From: Synechococcaceae cyanobacterium SM2_3_2
GTDB lineage: Bacteria; Cyanobacteriota; Cyanobacteriia; Thermostichales; Thermostichaceae
Length of the DNA stretch: 45,967 nt
Direction of reading: 5' to 3'
NCBI GenBank assembly: GCA_012031565.1
Contig: JAAUUM010000009.1
Location: forward strand, 1-45,967
Shown here: positions 7,836 through 16,251 of the stretch, in pieces
Position numbering within the stretch: position 1 is the first letter of the stretch
How the letters are laid out: every line of letters begins with the position of its first letter
Notes under the pieces: model-generated
Seen by the model: only the letters and a program-made list of their open reading frames with translations
Databases searched by the model: none
Told to the model about the DNA's origin: nothing
Position numbers and translations under genes: made by a program

Positions 7836-9740
7836 TTAGGATCCCTCCCCTGAGGTCAACGGCGACTGTAGGGGCAGCCAAATCTCAAAAACAGTCCATT
7901 CGGCGGCACTGGTGACAGCGATCTGCCCATGCAGAGCTTCCACCAGAGCTTTGACCAGCGAGAGTCCCAAGCCAGTGCCCCCCCGTTGCCAGGGATCCCC
8001 TTTGGGTACGCGATAAAACTTATCGAAGATGCGGGGTAATTCTTGGGCGGGAATCTCGGCGGTATTGCCAATGCTGATCTGGATCCCAGGGATGGCCTGT
8101 TGGGTCAGGGGGGTGGCACTGATCACGATCTCGCCCCCTGGCTGGGTGTACTTGCAGGCATTGTTGAGCAGCTCTTGCAGGATTCGATCCAATCCGGTGG
8201 CTTCGGTTCTGACAGTGGGCAACTGGGCTTCGGCTGTGTAGCGCAGCTTGACTTGATACTCATGGGCGCGGATGGCGAAGGTTTGGGCGCATCGTTGCAG
8301 GACAGCGTTGAGATCGATCTCATCGAGATTAACCGGATCGGGCTTGGATGCCAACCGTTGCAGGTTGAGCAAGTCCTCCACCAGGTTGATCTCCCGCCGA
8401 CACTCGCTCTCCAACATGCCGATATAGCGGTTGAGCCGTTCCACCGACACCATCTCACTGGCGGCAGTTTGTTTCAACATCTCGACAGCCACTCGGATCG
8501 AGGCCAGAGGGGTTCGCAATTCGTGGGAGACAGTGCTGAGAAAATCGTCCTTGAGCTGATGAAATGTCTCCAGCTCATGAATCCGGGCTTGATCCCGCTC
8601 GTGCAAGGTCAGGTGCTGGAGGGCAACCGTCAGATGGGTTGCCACTTGATAGGTGAGGTTGATCTCTGACTGCTTCCAGCGGCGGGGGCCAGCGTTTTGA
8701 TAAACCGCCAACAGTCCCCAGGCTTTGGATTCAAAGGTAACGGTAACGATCAGATAGGCCCGAGCTTGAAATCGCTCCAGCATTTTGACGTAACAGTCAC
8801 TCAAGTCTGCTTCATAGATGTCTTCGACGGTGCGAAAAACATTGGTGTGCTCACCCGCTTCGATCAGGCTGTTACGCAGGGGGGTATCTGCATAGTGGCT
8901 GAGCTTCTGAACATTGCAGTCGCTCATAGTGGATTGCAAAACAGGATCCCATTCCTGCCGATCCAGCAGGGATTCCCATTCTGGCAGCACAGATTCCGCC
9001 ACAAATTCGCCGCTCCAATCGGGCCGAAAGCGATAGATCACCACCCGATCCGCCTGCAAGGTCTGGCGTAATTCTGTCACTGTGGTCTGTAGCGTTTCCT
9101 CAACTGTCAAGGGGCGGGGGATCTTCGAGATGAGGTGTAGCAGTTGCTCTCGATCAGCCAGGGCTTGCCGCTCCACCTCCAATGCTTTTTCGATGCGGAT
9201 CGCCTCTGCCTGCTGAATGGCGATGGAGAGTTGGGTAGCCATTTGCATCAGTGTGGCCACCTCTAGATCCTGCCATTGGCGCGGCCCACTACACTGATGG
9301 GCAATCAGCAACCCCCAGACTCGGGATCCCTCAAAAATCGGCACAACCAGATTGGCCTTGACCTCAAACCGTTCTAAGAGGGCAAGATGGCAGGGACTGA
9401 GACCAGCCTGAGTGACATCGGGTATCAAATTGATCTGGTCTTTGCCGTTGTATTGCTCCGCCCGCGACTCTCGAAAACAGGTGTCTTCAATCTCAACCCC
9501 CAAAGAAGGCGTCCATCCTGTTCCGACCGATTCTGCGACAGGGGTGCCATTGTAATGGGGGTCAAATTGGTAGATCAGCACCCGGTCTAAGCCCATGAGG
9601 CGGCGGGCCTCAACCACCGTTGTGTTAAAGACAGTGGCCAAATCTAGCGACTCGCGGATCCTGGTGATCACATCTATTATCTGACTATGCTTTGAGAGAG
9701 AGGAATAAGTGATCATTCCAGAGCGCCGCAACGAATCCAT
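7836..9740 (-). CDS. Two-GAF sensor histidine kinase, probable cyanobacteriochrome
   Basis: Cytoplasmic sensor kinase, about 634 aa. GAF1 (~residues 25-180) has both signatures of bilin-binding cyanobacteriochromes: DTCF (Cys ~88, matching the DXCF second-cysteine motif) and GLSPCHLALLERFEVKANLVVPI (Cys ~117 followed by His, the canonical thioether site). GAF2 (~210-375) keeps the cysteine but has Tyr in place of His (DLSDCYVKMLERFQARAYLIV). The kinase core follows: H-box STVSHELRTPLASIR (His ~406), N-box NNACKYTQPGGEIVI and G-box GTGLGLSLVKALV. No membrane segment and no receiver domain are present, and no response regulator gene is adjacent, so the partner is unknown. Start at ATG 9740 follows an AGAGAGGTGG tract; GTG 9752 is possible. 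Whether GAF2 binds chromophore is doubtful. Confidence 0.88.
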   Translation of the reverse strand: MDSLRRSGMITYSSLSKHSQIIDVITRIRESLDLATVFNTTVVEARRLMGLDRVLIYQFDPHYNGTPVAESVGTGWTPSLGVEIEDTCFRESRAEQYNGKDQINLIPDVTQAGLSPCHLALLERFEVKANLVVPIFEGSRVWGLLIAHQCSGPRQWQDLEVATLMQMATQLSIAIQQAEAIRIEKALEVERQALADREQLLHLISKIPRPLTVEETLQTTVTELRQTLQADRVVIYRFRPDWSGEFVAESVLPEWESLLDRQEWDPVLQSTMSDCNVQKLSHYADTPLRNSLIEAGEHTNVFRTVEDIYEADLSDCYVKMLERFQARAYLIVTVTFESKAWGLLAVYQNAGPRRWKQSEINLTYQVATHLTVALQHLTLHERDQARIHELETFHQLKDDFLSTVSHELRTPLASIRVAVEMLKQTAASEMVSVERLNRYIGMLESECRREINLVEDLLNLQRLASKPDPVNLDEIDLNAVLQRCAQTFAIRAHEYQVKLRYTAEAQLPTVRTEATGLDRILQELLNNACKYTQPGGEIVISATPLTQQAIPGIQISIGNTAEIPAQELPRIFDKFYRVPKGDPWQRGGTGLGLSLVKALVEALHGQIAVTSAAEWTVFEIWLPLQSPLTSGEGS

Positions 9741-9902
9741 ACTGCAAACCACCTCTCTACTAGTCAGAATTCCAACATTAAAACAGCTTACCGCTGTAAA
9801 AATGTCTACCTTCCATCATAGTGTTGTAACGCTGGCAATACCTAGGACACGCGATAAAAACTCATAAGTTCGTTTATCAGTTTGTCTAAGGTTACAAACC
9901 CA

Positions 9903-11036
9903 TCATCCGCGTTGAGGCAGCGGCGTATAGGGCACCCCATGTTTGCCAATATATTCTTGGGTAGGCCGGAAGATGCGGTTGTCAGAGAGTTGTTCTCGCC
10001 AATGGGCCAACCAGCCCGCCGCCCGCGAAATGGCAAACACCGGGGTAAACAGATCCGTCGGGATCCCCAGCTTGGAGTAGACCAGACCAGAATAAAAATC
10101 CACATTGGGATAAATGCCCCGGGATCCCAGTAACTCTTCGCAGACCCGCTCCACCTCTAGGGCCACATCAAAATACTTGTCATGCCCATAGCGGTCAAAC
10201 AGCTCCTCCACCAGACCTTGTAAAACAATGGCACGGGGATCCTTGACCTTATAGACCCGGTGGCCCATGCCCATAATCCGCTGCTTCTTTTCCAACCGCC
10301 TCTCGATGTAGGGTCGGACATTCTCGACACTGCCAATCTCTTGCAGCATCAGCATCACTTGTTCGCTGGCTCCCCCATGCAGCTGCCCCGATAGGGTGCC
10401 AATCGCCGACGCCACCACGCTATAAGGATTGGCCAATGTAGATGCATTCACCAGCAGGGCAAAAGTGGAGGCATTGACCGTATGTTCGGCGTGCAAAATT
10501 AAGGAGATATCAAAGATCCGCGCCGCCCACTTGTCTGGAACGGTGCCCGTCAACATATAGAGAAAATTGGAGGCATGGTCGAGACCATCGTGGGGCTGGA
10601 TCGGATCATCCCCCTGCCGCATCTGGTGAAAGGTGGCCACAATCGTCGGCAATTTGGCCAAGAGTCGGGTGACGGTGCCAAAGACATAATCGTCGTCGTA
10701 CTCTTGCCACGGATAGAACAGCCCCAAGCCCGCCACACAGGTTTGCAGCGCATCCATCGAATGGCTGGTGGGGGGGAATGACTTAATCATGTCCCGGATT
10801 CTATATTTCACCCGCCGATGGGTACGGATCGCCTCTTGAAAGGTATTGAGCTGCTCTGTTGTGGGCAACTGGTCAAAGACTAAGAGATAGGTTGTCTCTA
10901 GGAAAGTGCTACCGCGCGTCAGTTCTTCAATTGGAATGCCGCGATATTCTAAGATGCCCGCTTGTCCGTCCACATAACTAATGTTGGAGCGGGTGGCAGG
11001 AACGCCTTCGAGACCAGGTTTGTAATCGCCAGACAT
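9903..11036 (-). CDS. gltA: Citrate synthase
   Basis: Condenses oxaloacetate and acetyl-CoA to citrate, the entry step of the oxidative TCA branch that feeds 2-oxoglutarate for nitrogen assimilation. About 377 aa, full length. Motifs: ISYVDGQAGILEYRGIPIEEL at the N-terminus, HAEHTVNAS with an active-site His, GASEQVM, MGMGHRVYKVKDPRA with the second His, and the C-terminal AAGWLAHWREQL. The track start at 11078 adds 14 atypical residues; MSGDYKPGLEGVPATRS at 11036 matches the usual cyanobacterial N-terminus, although its Shine-Dalgarno is poor. A 17-bp tandem array lies 113-193 bp upstream. Confidence 0.95.
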   Translation of the reverse strand: MSGDYKPGLEGVPATRSNISYVDGQAGILEYRGIPIEELTRGSTFLETTYLLVFDQLPTTEQLNTFQEAIRTHRRVKYRIRDMIKSFPPTSHSMDALQTCVAGLGLFYPWQEYDDDYVFGTVTRLLAKLPTIVATFHQMRQGDDPIQPHDGLDHASNFLYMLTGTVPDKWAARIFDISLILHAEHTVNASTFALLVNASTLANPYSVVASAIGTLSGQLHGGASEQVMLMLQEIGSVENVRPYIERRLEKKQRIMGMGHRVYKVKDPRAIVLQGLVEELFDRYGHDKYFDVALEVERVCEELLGSRGIYPNVDFYSGLVYSKLGIPTDLFTPVFAISRAAGWLAHWREQLSDNRIFRPTQEYIGKHGVPYTPLPQRG

Positions 11037-11148
11037 AGGGAAAGAACTGATAGCGTTGAGGTAGCAACAGTTTGCCACAAAACGTTGGGCCGAGTGTCCA
11101 AACCTGAAACAAAGTCAGGGGCAACTCGCTGTAAAAACGATTTTCTCT

Positions 11149-11229
11149 ATGATTTTGGTCTAACCATGATTTTGGTCTAACCATGATTTTGGTCTAACCA
11201 TGATTTTGGCCTAACCATGATTTTGGCCT
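11149..11229. repeat. 17-bp tandem repeat, 4.8 copies, upstream of gltA
   Basis: ATGATTTTGGTCTAACC repeats at 11149, 11166 and 11183 exactly; the copies at 11200 and 11217 share a T-to-C change (GGCCTAACC). It lies in the 256-bp gap between gltA and the FHA gene, inside the likely gltA promoter region. Confidence 0.92.
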
Positions 11230-11292
11230 GAGTTAACCCTGACCTAAGTTTATTCACCAGCGGGAACGATTAGCTAATTGGGCACCCCCCGC

Positions 11293-11823
11293 TCAAGCGT
11301 AGTCTAGGCCAGGGGATCCCATTTGTTCTAGCGGATAGAAAATCGCCCGGACATTGGGGCCAAAGTGGATCTGATCGCCGGGTTGGAGCACATAGCTGTG
11401 AGCCTCATTGTCATTGACAAAGACCCCATTGCGGCTGTGGGTTCGGTCGTCTCGGCCCCCATCAAACAGACGATAGGTATGGCGACCTTCCGCCTCAGGA
11501 TTGGGCACCCGTACCAAGTGGGCGTGATGTCGAGACAGAAACCGATCATGAATCCGAATGGTATTATCCCCAGTCCGGCCCACTGTTTCGATCACATCCC
11601 GCAAAATCACCACCTGCGTAGACTCAGGGGTTTGCAAAATCAAAGCATATTGAGCCGCCCCAGCCAGATGGGGATCCACAGCATTGGGCACATCACTCAC
11701 CCCCATGCCGCCAGCGGAGGTCAGCCCAGCGCTTTCAACGACCGGCCTCCGTTCTGGCAGAGGAGCCTGTTGGGTGGTGGAGGAAAACTGTGTCTGGGTG
11801 GTTCTGGGATCAAGCTCAGACAT
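11293..11823 (-). CDS. FHA domain protein
   Basis: Phosphothreonine-binding forkhead-associated protein, 176 aa. The first ~55 residues are low-complexity and polar (SELDPRTTQTQFSSTTQQAP). The FHA domain (~58-165) shows TVGRTGDNTIRIHDRFLSRHHAHLVRV, with the conserved GR, SRHHA and, later, SRNGVFVNDN signatures of a functional phosphopeptide site. FHA proteins read Ser/Thr-kinase signals, but no kinase gene is nearby, so the partner is unknown. Same strand as gltA but 256 bp apart, and divergent from lepB. Confidence 0.88.
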   Translation of the reverse strand: MSELDPRTTQTQFSSTTQQAPLPERRPVVESAGLTSAGGMGVSDVPNAVDPHLAGAAQYALILQTPESTQVVILRDVIETVGRTGDNTIRIHDRFLSRHHAHLVRVPNPEAEGRHTYRLFDGGRDDRTHSRNGVFVNDNEAHSYVLQPGDQIHFGPNVRAIFYPLEQMGSPGLDYA

Positions 11824-12104
11824 GGCTAGCCCTGGTGGTGCGGATGATCAAAAGTGAAGGTAGGAGAAGAAAAAGACGTTATCCGTTATTGTGCCTGTGT
11901 TTTGCCTGTTCTCAACCGCTTAGGCACGAGGGATCCCAATAGTTTGCCATGTTTTGTAGGGTGTTGAGAGGTTGGTGTCTAGGTTGATGAATGGGCTTGG
12001 GGTCGCTCTGGACTGTCAGTTCAAGATCAGGGGCTCAGGGTGGCAAGATTAGGGGAAAGCCAGAGGCAAATGCCATAATCAGGAACAGTGTCAACCTCGC
12101 GCCC

Positions 12105-12818
12105 ATGCCTCCACTGTCTCCCCCAGATCCTCAGTCTCAACCTTCCCGCTCAGAAGCTTTGGCCCCCATTGAATCCCAAATCGAAGGCAAAAGCGATCCC
12201 AACGGTAGCTCAAAAACGGGCCAACCCGATCCAGGATCTTCTAGCTGGTGGCGACAGCACCGGGAAAATATCATCACCATCCTGCTGGCGGTTGTGATGA
12301 CAATAGGGATCCGCACCTTTGTGGCCGAGGCTCGATGGATCCCGTCCAATTCCATGCTGCCCACCCTAGAAGTGGGGGATCGGCTGATTGTAGAAAAAAT
12401 CTCCTACCATTTTCGGGATCCCCGGCGAGGAGACATCATTGTTTTTGATCCGCCTGAGCGTCTGAATTTTGAGGGAGCCTACATCAAGCGAGTGGTGGGG
12501 TTGCCCGGTGACCGGATCCGCATTGCTGATGGCACCGTAACGATCAATGATGTGGTGATCGAGGAAGCCTATATCTTTGAGCCGCCCGATTATTCCTGTC
12601 CAGGCACCTGCCCCGGTATTTCATCCCAAGAATCCGATTTTGTGGTGCCGGAGAACCAGTATTTTGTCTTGGGGGACAACCGCAATGACAGCCAAGATTC
12701 CCATTATTGGGGCTTCTTGGAGAAAGACAATATCATTGGTCACACCATCCTGCGGTTTTGGCCCTTCAACCGACTGCACTATTTTGGGGCACAGACCTAC
12801 GACGACATCCCTTCCTAA
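12105..12818 (+). CDS. lepB: Signal peptidase I
   Basis: Membrane-bound Ser/Lys-dyad protease that removes signal peptides of exported proteins; 237 aa. A proline-rich cytosolic N-terminus precedes one membrane helix (IITILLAVVMTIGIRTFVA). Box B carries the catalytic serine in WIPSNSMLPTLEVGDRLIVEK. Box D carries the catalytic lysine in GAYIKRVVGLPGDRI. Box E is GDNRNDSQDSHYWGFL. A short Cys-containing insertion (DYSCPGTCPGISSQE) lies before box E. I start at ATG 12105 because the track start 11991 adds 38 residues unlike the family; no good ribosome site separates them. Followed after ~140 bp by the J-domain/DUF4168 fusion. Confidence 0.92.
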   Translation: MPPLSPPDPQSQPSRSEALAPIESQIEGKSDPNGSSKTGQPDPGSSSWWRQHRENIITILLAVVMTIGIRTFVAEARWIPSNSMLPTLEVGDRLIVEKISYHFRDPRRGDIIVFDPPERLNFEGAYIKRVVGLPGDRIRIADGTVTINDVVIEEAYIFEPPDYSCPGTCPGISSQESDFVVPENQYFVLGDNRNDSQDSHYWGFLEKDNIIGHTILRFWPFNRLHYFGAQTYDDIPS

Positions 12819-12955
12819 TTGGACTCCCAAGCTTACGGTGGCTGAGCGGATTCTTGATGTTTTCTTCGGGTCGTCCATCCGTCTAGAGGCTGGCTATCCT
12901 AGAAGGTATACACACCCTTGCGGTGTCATTGGCCAGCACCAGGGAATCGGGCAAG

Positions 12956-14131
12956 ATGGCAACTATCGACGCGAATGAAATCTGGATCGATCCTTGGGTA
13001 GATCCTTGGGAGGATGCTCCCCCTTCTCAACCTGCTGTGGATCCCTTGGTTCAGCAGGATTTGGTGGCGTTTTTGTCAGAACCGCTGGAGTTTGAGCCTA
13101 TTCCTTTGACAGCCCCGCCCAGCCTTGAGAGTCCACCGGATGCCCCTTTGGGTCAACACTCTTTGGGTCCACAAAGACAACCTATTCAGGTCAGTGGATC
13201 ACCATTTTCATCGAACGGCCAGCAGCTGTCCGATGTTGAGCAGGAAGCTTATCAATTGCTAGAGGTGCCCGTCTGGGCCTCCGCGAGTGAACTTCAAGCT
13301 GCCTATCGCCACCAAATGCAACAGATCCATCCCGACCGCTTGCCCGCCAATACGCCGATGATTTTGCGGGCTTCGGCTGAACGAGAATTCAGACGACTGC
13401 AAGATGCCTATCGTCTCCTGCTCACCCACACGGCGATCTCTGCCCAATCAAACGGCACTGGAGATCCACTCGGTTCTGGCCCAGAGTCACCGGATATCGA
13501 TCGGGATGGGCCTGCTGACCTGAGGGATCAAGAACAGGGATCCCCTCCCTCGGCTGTTCCTGTTCCTCTGCCGACAGAACTGGCGGGCTTGCCGCTGCCA
13601 GCACAGCTCCCAACTTGGCTGGGATCCCCAACGTCACGGGGTTGGTTGGCGGTGGGAGGCGGTGGGGCTGTTCTTGGCTTTGTGCTGGGGGTTGCCACTC
13701 TTTCTCTCTCTCGCACTCCGGCCCCGATATCCACTCTCGCAACGGTGACCCTAGCGGAGGACATCTCACCCACTGCGGCGGAGATTGTCCTGCCACCCTC
13801 TTCAGCTCCAGATTCTCTGCCTGTGGCATCCAGCGCCCCAGACCGGATCCGACTGGCTCAAATCGATCGCTTTGCCTTAATCTTGCAGGAACTTCGCCCT
13901 CACATGGCCAGAGCTGACCAAGACTTAGCCCTGGCCACTGATTCGGCAGAACGCGCTGCCATTGAGGCTGAATTTAATCGGCTGGCCCGTCCGATCATCG
14001 AATCCTATGGACTGGAGCCGGAAGAGTATCAACGCATTGCCCAACTCTCTCAAGAGAATGCCGAGATTGCTGAGCAAATTGTGGAAGCAGCCCAGAGACT
14101 TCAACTCCGTCAGCCCCCTGTAACTGAATAG
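12956..14131 (+). CDS. J-domain / membrane / DUF4168-like fusion protein
   Basis: 391-aa protein with an unusual layout. Residues ~1-95 are acidic and proline-rich. Residues ~97-160 form a J-domain (EAYQLLEVPVWASASELQAAYRHQMQQIHPDRL, HPD intact). A Pro-rich linker leads to one transmembrane helix at ~220-250 (GWLAVGGGGAVLGFVLGVATLSLS). A C-terminal helical region at ~300-385 (IDRFALILQELRPHMARADQDLA...ESYGLEPEEYQRIAQLSQENAEIAEQI) resembles DUF4168, usually found alone in exported proteins. This puts the J-domain on the cytosolic side and the DUF4168-like part across the membrane. Start MATIDANE at 12956, not 12923. Function unknown; an Hsp70-recruiting link to an envelope or thylakoid process is inference. 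Confidence 0.75.
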   Translation: MATIDANEIWIDPWVDPWEDAPPSQPAVDPLVQQDLVAFLSEPLEFEPIPLTAPPSLESPPDAPLGQHSLGPQRQPIQVSGSPFSSNGQQLSDVEQEAYQLLEVPVWASASELQAAYRHQMQQIHPDRLPANTPMILRASAEREFRRLQDAYRLLLTHTAISAQSNGTGDPLGSGPESPDIDRDGPADLRDQEQGSPPSAVPVPLPTELAGLPLPAQLPTWLGSPTSRGWLAVGGGGAVLGFVLGVATLSLSRTPAPISTLATVTLAEDISPTAAEIVLPPSSAPDSLPVASSAPDRIRLAQIDRFALILQELRPHMARADQDLALATDSAERAAIEAEFNRLARPIIESYGLEPEEYQRIAQLSQENAEIAEQIVEAAQRLQLRQPPVTE

Positions 14132-14326
14132 CCCTTCCCCAGAGGCAAAGGGATCCCTGTGGCCTTCATGTCTGGATACTGAGCAAGGCTGATACCTCTG
14201 GGAGCAAGGGATCCAGGCTATAGTTAGGTGTGATTTTGGGGCTGCTGGTCGCCTGCGGATTGGGGGGTGTCAGATCGTCACATCGGATCGTCACACTTGT
14301 GGTTTTCTCGAAGCAATTGGCCTTGT

Positions 14327-15589
14327 ATGGATCTGCTGGAATATCAAGCCAAAGAACTGTTTCAACAAGCTGGGATCCCGGTGCTGCCCTCTCAGCGAAT
14401 CGATCAATCGAGTCAGTTGAAGTGGCTGAAGATTCCTTACCCGATCGCCCTCAAATCACAGGTGCGGGGGGGAGGTCGCGGCAAAGTGGGAGGGGTGCGT
14501 TTTGCCGATAACACCATCGATGCCATCGCCACAGCCCAGGTGCTTTTTGGCCTGACCATCAATGGCGAATTGCCGACAGCGTTGCTGGCCGAGGCAAAAT
14601 ACCAATTCAGGGAAGAGTATTATTTGGCCATTCGCATCGACCCCACCCTGCGTCGGCCTGTGCTGCTGGGATCCCGGCGGGGGGGGATCCAAATTGATGA
14701 GCGGGCCGAAACGATCCAACGGGTGGCAGTATCCGTGTCTTTTGCGCCCTATCATGCCCGACACCTGGCCTCCCGCATGGGTCTTCAGGGATCCCTGTTG
14801 TTGGCGGTGGCAGATGTGCTGGAGCGGATGTACGACCTGTTCTCGCGGCTTGACCTGAACCTGATTGAGATCAATCCTTTGGGGGTGAGTGCTGCCGGAG
14901 AGGTGATGGCTCTGGATGGCAAGGTGGTGGTCAATCCTGAGGGGATGCATCGCCAACCGCAGTTGATGGCATTGCTAACGAGCGATCCACCTATGCAGCC
15001 GGGATCCCAGGATTGGGCCGGACGGGTGCAGCAGGTGGGGATGCGCTGGATCGATTTGGAACCCGTTGCTCTAGGGGCTCATTCTGACGACCCCGGTGGG
15101 GAGGGGGCAAAGGGGGCAAGCGGTTTTTCCACCCATCCCGAGAGCTTGGTGGTGCTGAGCAATGGCACCGGACTGCTTTTGGCCACCCTTGACCGCCTCC
15201 ATGCCCAAGGGATCCCGGTGGAGAGCTGTTTGATTGTGCCAGAACGCGGGGATCCCGAGACCCTCAGACAGGGATTTGATTTGCTGTGGGAAAAGGTGAG
15301 TACCTACACACAGCGTTCGTCTGGGCCAGGGATCTTGATCGATTTGGTGGGTTGCCTGACCACCCCGGATGAGTTGTTGCCCATTCTGCAACGGTTTCAG
15401 CGCAAGTTAGAACGCTTTACCCCTGCCATCACATGGGGGATCCGCAGCCTGATGGGAGAATGGGACGACCTCAAGAGCCAAGACCCTAGCGTTCGAGTGC
15501 TGGGATCCCTTGAGGCTGTGCTGCCGCAACTGAGTTGGGAGCAGCAGGTTCCACAGGAAGAATCCTTTGAAACCTCCGTCCTGTCTTGA
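14327..15589 (+). CDS. sucC: Succinyl-CoA synthetase beta-subunit-like ATP-grasp protein
   Basis: Related to the beta subunit of succinate-CoA ligase (ADP-forming), which couples succinyl-CoA cleavage to ATP formation. 420 aa versus ~390 for the classical form. The ATP-grasp part is convincing: MDLLEYQAKELFQQAGIPVLPSQ, LKSQVRGGGRGKVGGVRF and LDLNLIEINPLGVSAAGEVMALDGKVVV. The C-terminal CoA-ligase domain keeps VVLSNGTGLLLATLDRLHAQGIPV, but the usual DVGGGA stretch is replaced (CLIVPERGDPE) and an Asp/Gly-rich insertion precedes it. No sucD alpha subunit is adjacent, so activity depends on a gene elsewhere or on a different partner. Start at ATG 14327, matching the family N-terminus. Confidence 0.8.
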   Translation: MDLLEYQAKELFQQAGIPVLPSQRIDQSSQLKWLKIPYPIALKSQVRGGGRGKVGGVRFADNTIDAIATAQVLFGLTINGELPTALLAEAKYQFREEYYLAIRIDPTLRRPVLLGSRRGGIQIDERAETIQRVAVSVSFAPYHARHLASRMGLQGSLLLAVADVLERMYDLFSRLDLNLIEINPLGVSAAGEVMALDGKVVVNPEGMHRQPQLMALLTSDPPMQPGSQDWAGRVQQVGMRWIDLEPVALGAHSDDPGGEGAKGASGFSTHPESLVVLSNGTGLLLATLDRLHAQGIPVESCLIVPERGDPETLRQGFDLLWEKVSTYTQRSSGPGILIDLVGCLTTPDELLPILQRFQRKLERFTPAITWGIRSLMGEWDDLKSQDPSVRVLGSLEAVLPQLSWEQQVPQEESFETSVLS

Positions 15590-15636
15590 TCATGTAGTCT
15601 TGACCCTATAACTGTCTGGTATGTGTAACCTTTTGA

Positions 15637-15678
15637 CAGATCTCCTGAGATCAAGTTTTCATTGAGTCAGGAGATCTG
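15637..15678. terminator. 12-bp perfect inverted repeat between convergent genes
   Basis: CAGATCTCCTGA (15637-15648) and TCAGGAGATCTG (15667-15678) are exact reverse complements around an 18-nt loop. They sit between the sucC stop and the stop of the convergent NTF2-like gene. It has no strong T tract, so a bidirectional terminator is likely but not certain. A protein-binding palindrome is the alternative. Confidence 0.55.
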
Positions 15679-15716
15679 CTATCACAAGACTTCAAATTTT
15701 CAAACCAAATGACATC

Positions 15717-16073
15717 TTAAGAAGCGTAGTAAAACTTCTCACTGACGACCTTACCGTCTTTCCACTTAGACACCGAAACTTGGTGATACTGCCGGGATCC
15801 CCATTCCGCATGGGTGTAGTCGTTGTACCACTCAGAGATAATCACATCATCTCCAAAAGCAACGTTTTTGAGTTCCATGCCCCGAAACTCGGTCACTTTC
15901 GAGAAAAAGTCAATTTCCCGCAGCCGGTTGGCTTCTTTGCCGACGATGGGAGGGTTTTCGTTCTCCTGCATCACCACATCATCGGCGTAATATTGCTCAA
16001 AAATATCCATAGCTTTGCCAGCAAAGAGCTGGGTTTTGATGTCTTCAAAAATGGCGCGCAGATCGGTGCTCAT
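15717..16073 (-). CDS. NTF2-like / SnoaL-like protein
   Basis: 118-aa protein with the NTF2-like cone fold pattern: an N-terminal helix (DLRAIFEDIKTQLFAGKAMDIFEQYYADDVVMQENENPPIVGKEA) followed by strands (VIISEWYNDYTHAEWGSRQYHQVSVSKWKDGKVVSEKFYY). The pattern ADDVVMQE...P.GKEA is typical of SnoaL-like proteins, which range from isomerases to ligand binders, so no reaction can be assigned. Start reset to ATG 16073 from 16223 because AGGAG lies 9 bp upstream. Convergent with the sucC-like gene, probably monocistronic. Confidence 0.75.
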   Translation of the reverse strand: MSTDLRAIFEDIKTQLFAGKAMDIFEQYYADDVVMQENENPPIVGKEANRLREIDFFSKVTEFRGMELKNVAFGDDVIISEWYNDYTHAEWGSRQYHQVSVSKWKDGKVVSEKFYYAS

Positions 16074-16251
16074 GGGCTCTACTCCTGATTTGAATAAACA
16101 AAAAGTTTGATGAAGCGATATTGATCGACTGGAGTCAACCCAAGGCCGTCTTGCCAGATATTGAAGCCCGATCAACAGCTTCTTCAATATATTAGCACAT
16201 ACTGTTTGGATCCAAACTAACAAATGGGATCCTTTTCTGATCGAGATGCTT

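Noticed and set aside
8043-8669. 208-aa plus-strand ORF inside the histidine kinase
   Set aside because: Antisense shadow of the HATPase/H-box region, Gly/Gln-rich with no motif.
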